In this document: positions 12,232 through 15,464 of the stretch, one piece after another
How positions within the stretch are numbered: position 1 is the first letter of the stretch
Layout: each line of letters opens with the position of its first letter
Source of the DNA: BMS3Bbin11 sp034659075
Lineage (GTDB): Bacteria; Pseudomonadota; Gammaproteobacteria; BMS3Bbin11
Direction: 5' to 3'
NCBI GenBank assembly: GCA_034659075.1
Contig: JAYEGM010000081.1
Location: 1-15,464 of the forward strand
DNA: 15,464 nucleotides
Notes under the pieces: generated by a model
What the model was told of the DNA's origin: nothing
Databases searched by the model: none
What the model saw: the letters and a program-made list of their open reading frames with translations, nothing else
Program-made: the position numbers and the translations under genes

Positions 12232-14637
12232 ATGTTAGTAAATCCCATGAAAACTATAATAAAAGCTCTCTTTGCCCTTTTTGTTATCACTCTAATGATG
12301 CCAGTGAACGTTTGCCTGGCGGGGGACTCAGAAGAAGAATTCAGCACTGATGAAATCAGCACCCTGTTATACAAGATTGAGGCCGTCATAGAGGACAAAC
12401 GATCCCTGCTGTCCCATCTTGATGAATACCTGAAAAAACTGCCCGACTATACTGCTCTGGCAGACAAATGTATTACGACTACCACCGATAAGCTTACAGA
12501 CCTTGGGAAACACCTTGAAAAACTGGGTGAAGCGGCAGATGGAGAACCTTCGGATGTCGCTTTCACCCGTGACTCACTGACGGTAGAAAAAACTGATCTT
12601 GAGAACAGGCAATCTAGCTGCAAAGCCATACTGGTTCGCAGCGAAACGGCGATTAAAAATATAAGCCAGTTTCGCAAAAAAAACCTGGAAAGGAAGTCTT
12701 TCGACCGCGGCGACAGCATACTCACCGTATTTCATACAATAAGATCTGTTCCCGATTTGACTGAAACACGAGTGGCAAAGTTACTGGGATCATCCAGTGG
12801 TGTGAACGTACTTAACAGCAGCCAGTGGATCATGTTATTAAGCATCCTGATCATTGTTACGGCCATTGCCAGGTATATAAGGTCCTTGCTTTCCCGTTGG
12901 GACAGCAAAAGCCTTATTCGCTGGCAACAGCAACACCTTGATGAAACTGATACTGGCACCCGCTTTGTAGCCGCATTACTGATGACGATACGTCGCTATG
13001 TACTGCCTGTACTGATCAGTACCAGTATCGCCATCTTTATAGCTATCGAGACCTATGATCTTCAGCCGACGCCCTTGATCACGATTATCACTTACGATCT
13101 GCCACTGCTTATTCTTGCCTTTGCACTGATTTATTTCACCTTTATCGCGCTGCCTGCTCTGGGACTGAGAGAGGATATTGATAAGAAAGTTCTTAACTCA
13201 CTCCGCTTTCGCCTGGCCATACTTGCCATAGTCATCTACCTGGGCAACCTGTTGTTTCAGGGCATACTGACCCACAGCCTGGCGGAAGAAACTTTTTTCC
13301 TGGCCAGGGCATTTCTTGCGCTGATCCTTGTGCTAAATGTTATCTGGGTGTTGTGGCTAACACATAATATTAAAGGCGTGGGCCTGTCTACCCAGGCCCG
13401 GGTTCTGACCAGCATGGTACTGATAGCGGCCTTAATCGCAGAACTTACCGGTTACAGGAACCTCGCTGGTTACATAATCAGGGGAGTAATCGGCAGCCTT
13501 GTTGCATACACACTTTTTCAGCTTTTTTCCTCTCTATTGAAAAATTTCCTTGAGGAATTAAACACCGGGGAATCAAACTGGCAGCGTCGACTCAGGCGGT
13601 CTGTTGGCGTCAAAGATAACGAAGTCATCCATGGCTTTATCTGGGTAAGAATAGTGGCTATCGGCGCACTCTGGTTACTGTTCATTGTTTCACTGCTTTA
13701 TATTTGGGGCGTGCCCATATTAGATATCAGGATGTTTACCTCAACATTTATGCAGGGGTTTACTATTGCTTCATTTAAGATTGTACCAGTCAAAATCTTC
13801 GAGGCTATCGTCGTCCTTATCGTGCTGCTTTCTCTCAATGGCTGGTTTCAAAAGAGCTTTTCAAAGAAATTTCTGGCCAAGGTGGGTATTGAACGAGGCG
13901 CACGCGAGTCGATTTCAACAATCAGCAATTATCTTGGTATTACTCTGGTCATCATCATCTCGCTGGCCGTCGTCGGCATGGATTTTTCCAAACTGGCTAT
14001 TATTGCCGGCGCACTGTCCGTAGGCATTGGTTTCGGGCTGCAGAATGTGGTCAATAATTTTGTTTCCGGCCTGATTTTACTGTTCGAGAGACCGATAAAA
14101 ACCGGGGACTGGATCGTAGCAGGCGGCTCCGAAGGAACGGTAAAAAAAATCAGCATCCGCTCAACACAAATCCAGAGCTTTGATGGTGCTGACATTATCA
14201 TCCCTAACGCAGAACTCATCTCCGGCACCTTGATAAACTGGGAACTGAAACAGAGACATGGCCGGGTGCGCGTACCCATCGGCGTCGCCTATGGCAGCGA
14301 TACTGCAATGGTAAAAGAGATATTATTGAAAGCTGCAACCAAACACTCGGATACCATCAATAAGAGTTACACTATTTCTGACCCACAGGTAATGTTCCTG
14401 TCATTCGGTGATAGCTCTCTGAATTTTGAACTGCGTTTCTTTATCAAGGATATCAAGAAAAGAGTCAGCGTTTTAAGTGACCTTAACTTTGCCATCGATG
14501 CCGCATTCCGCGAAAACGGTATCGAGATTCCCTTCCCGCAGCGCGATGTTCACATACGAGGGGAAAAGACAGACACAAAACTTATTAAAGATGACAGGCC
14601 CGACGAGCCAGGACAAAATGAGTCTTCTACTGATTGA
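12232..14637 (+). CDS. Large MscS-family mechanosensitive channel with periplasmic coiled-coil domain
   Basis: The 801-residue protein has a signal peptide (about 6-30), then a mostly helical periplasmic region (about 35-170) rich in charged residues and heptad-like leucines. Multiple membrane helices follow from about residue 200 to 590, and a C-terminal MscS domain (about 575-785). The pore helix and start of the beta domain read AIIAGALSVGIGFGLQNVVN, followed by FVSGLILLFERPIKTGDWI, the family signature. The closing alpha/beta region ends near EIPFPQRDVHIRG, also typical. Such channels release solutes on hypo-osmotic shock; large members resemble MscK or YbdG-type proteins in having extra membrane helices. 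The ATG at 12232 is given; a Met five codons later (12247) would start a more standard signal peptide. Neither has a clear ribosome binding site. The 3' end overlaps or abuts the Nudix gene, suggesting one operon. Confidence 0.92.
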   Translation: MLVNPMKTIIKALFALFVITLMMPVNVCLAGDSEEEFSTDEISTLLYKIEAVIEDKRSLLSHLDEYLKKLPDYTALADKCITTTTDKLTDLGKHLEKLGEAADGEPSDVAFTRDSLTVEKTDLENRQSSCKAILVRSETAIKNISQFRKKNLERKSFDRGDSILTVFHTIRSVPDLTETRVAKLLGSSSGVNVLNSSQWIMLLSILIIVTAIARYIRSLLSRWDSKSLIRWQQQHLDETDTGTRFVAALLMTIRRYVLPVLISTSIAIFIAIETYDLQPTPLITIITYDLPLLILAFALIYFTFIALPALGLREDIDKKVLNSLRFRLAILAIVIYLGNLLFQGILTHSLAEETFFLARAFLALILVLNVIWVLWLTHNIKGVGLSTQARVLTSMVLIAALIAELTGYRNLAGYIIRGVIGSLVAYTLFQLFSSLLKNFLEELNTGESNWQRRLRRSVGVKDNEVIHGFIWVRIVAIGALWLLFIVSLLYIWGVPILDIRMFTSTFMQGFTIASFKIVPVKIFEAIVVLIVLLSLNGWFQKSFSKKFLAKVGIERGARESISTISNYLGITLVIIISLAVVGMDFSKLAIIAGALSVGIGFGLQNVVNNFVSGLILLFERPIKTGDWIVAGGSEGTVKKISIRSTQIQSFDGADIIIPNAELISGTLINWELKQRHGRVRVPIGVAYGSDTAMVKEILLKAATKHSDTINKSYTISDPQVMFLSFGDSSLNFELRFFIKDIKKRVSVLSDLNFAIDAAFRENGIEIPFPQRDVHIRGEKTDTKLIKDDRPDEPGQNESSTD

Positions 14638-15464
14638 GCACCCTATGTCCTACATACAATTCATCCAGAAAGTAAATGCCTGCAATACAGCCAGCACCAC
14701 AGATTACATCCCATTCAAAGTTGAGGAACAGCAAACAGGCTGGCTAAAACCCGACTTCGCCAGGCAGCTGTCAGCCTGGCCGGATGTCTTTATCCTGAAC
14801 AATGATTCACTACGACTTGCTGAAATCCTGAATTTCAAAACTCGCAGTGAGGCGGTAGATCAGGTCATCCGTAAGCTGATACAAAAAAATGTAATCCGTA
14901 GCTACCTGGATGAGCCTTACCCGGTAACAGCGGGGGATCGAAGCCGGGCAGTCATGACGATCGACAGGTCCGCTGTACCCTACTTCGGCCTGCGTAGCTT
15001 CGGTCAGCATTTAAACGGCTACGTTCGAAAAAATGATGGCATTCACCTGTGGATAGCACGCCGGGCAAGAGACAGGTACATAGCCCCGGGCAAGCTGGAC
15101 AATATGGTAGCCGGCGGTCTTCCCTGGCATATCAGCCTTGAAGAAAATTTAATAAAAGAATGTGGAGAAGAAGCCGGCATGGCTGAGTCTCTTGCTCGCA
15201 AAGCCATAGCAACAGGCACTGTCAGTTATATTGCAGAATCAGCAAACGGCATAAAACCCGATACCCTGTACTGCTACGACATTGAACTGCCCGATGGTTT
15301 CATGCCAGTCTGCACAGATGGAGAAGTTGAATCCTTCGAGTTAATGCCAGCGAATAAAGTTATGGCAATCATTCGTGATACTGATGATTTCAAGCTCAAC
15401 TGCAACCTGGTCATTATCGACTTCCTGATCAGACATGGCCTGCTGGATCCCGCTGAAGATGGCT
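14618..15464 (+). CDS. DUF4743-Nudix hydrolase, thiamin-diphosphate-related (3' end beyond window)
   Basis: At least 282 residues are present and the frame is open at the window edge. An N-terminal DUF4743-type part (about 15-125: FIQKVNACN, FKVEEQQTGWL, WPDVFILN, YFGLRSFGQHLNGYV) precedes a Nudix domain with HLWIARRARDRYIAPGKLDN and the box GG(166-167)LPWHISLEENLIKECGEEAG. The motif is the variant of this family (KECxEE instead of RExxEE). Plant and yeast relatives (YJR142W type) remove phosphate from damaged oxy- and oxo-thiamin diphosphates, cleaning the cofactor pool in the cytosol. I chose the ATG at 14618, which has AGGA four bases upstream and overlaps the MscS gene by 20 bases. The ATG at 14645 would give a start closer to what I recall of relatives but has no ribosome binding site. 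Confidence 0.86.
   Translation, partial: MSLLLIEHPMSYIQFIQKVNACNTASTTDYIPFKVEEQQTGWLKPDFARQLSAWPDVFILNNDSLRLAEILNFKTRSEAVDQVIRKLIQKNVIRSYLDEPYPVTAGDRSRAVMTIDRSAVPYFGLRSFGQHLNGYVRKNDGIHLWIARRARDRYIAPGKLDNMVAGGLPWHISLEENLIKECGEEAGMAESLARKAIATGTVSYIAESANGIKPDTLYCYDIELPDGFMPVCTDGEVESFELMPANKVMAIIRDTDDFKLNCNLVIIDFLIRHGLLDPAEDG

Overview
The window reads as a chromosomal segment of a Gram-negative bacterium, most likely a gammaproteobacterium. The support is a formate-dependent PurT, a PagL-like outer-membrane lipid A deacylase, several lipobox lipoproteins, an MscS-type inner-membrane channel and an aryl-polyene-type ACP/COG4648 pair. I cannot name a genus. I saw no tRNA, rRNA, CRISPR array or intact transposase.

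Left end (1-2586). The minus strand carries an acyl carrier protein, a COG4648 membrane protein and the first 24 codons of a third gene, in the order seen in aryl polyene (APE) pigment clusters. Divergent from them is a flavin-dependent halogenase-like enzyme with its three diagnostic motifs intact. The shared 266-bp gap holds a REP/MITE-like inverted repeat. Together they suggest the edge of a cluster for a halogenated aryl polyene, comparable to the brominated xanthomonadins.

Middle (2587-7617). This is a loosely packed, AT-richer accessory stretch. Nearly every gene is on the minus strand and many products are exported: a small conserved cytosolic protein, a kelch-like lipoprotein, a Cys-rich secreted peptide, a peptidoglycan-binding lipoprotein, a PagL-family protein and a secreted conserved protein. 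On the plus strand is an undescribed 56-codon reading frame with its own promoter-like sequence, strong ribosome binding site and near-perfect intrinsic terminator. Decayed coding remnants and intergenic repeats are scattered among these genes.

Right half (7678-15464). A tight minus-strand operon, purT - family 2 glycosyltransferase - YdcF/DUF218 membrane protein, is joined by two 4-base ATGA overlaps. Upstream of purT lies a second inverted repeat, then a lipoprotein with two HKD phospholipase D motifs. Divergent from that is a large MscS-family channel, overlapping or abutting a DUF4743-Nudix gene that runs off the right edge.

Most genes concern the cell envelope. The strongest leads are the halogenase beside APE genes and the terminator-flanked small gene at 3436-3606.
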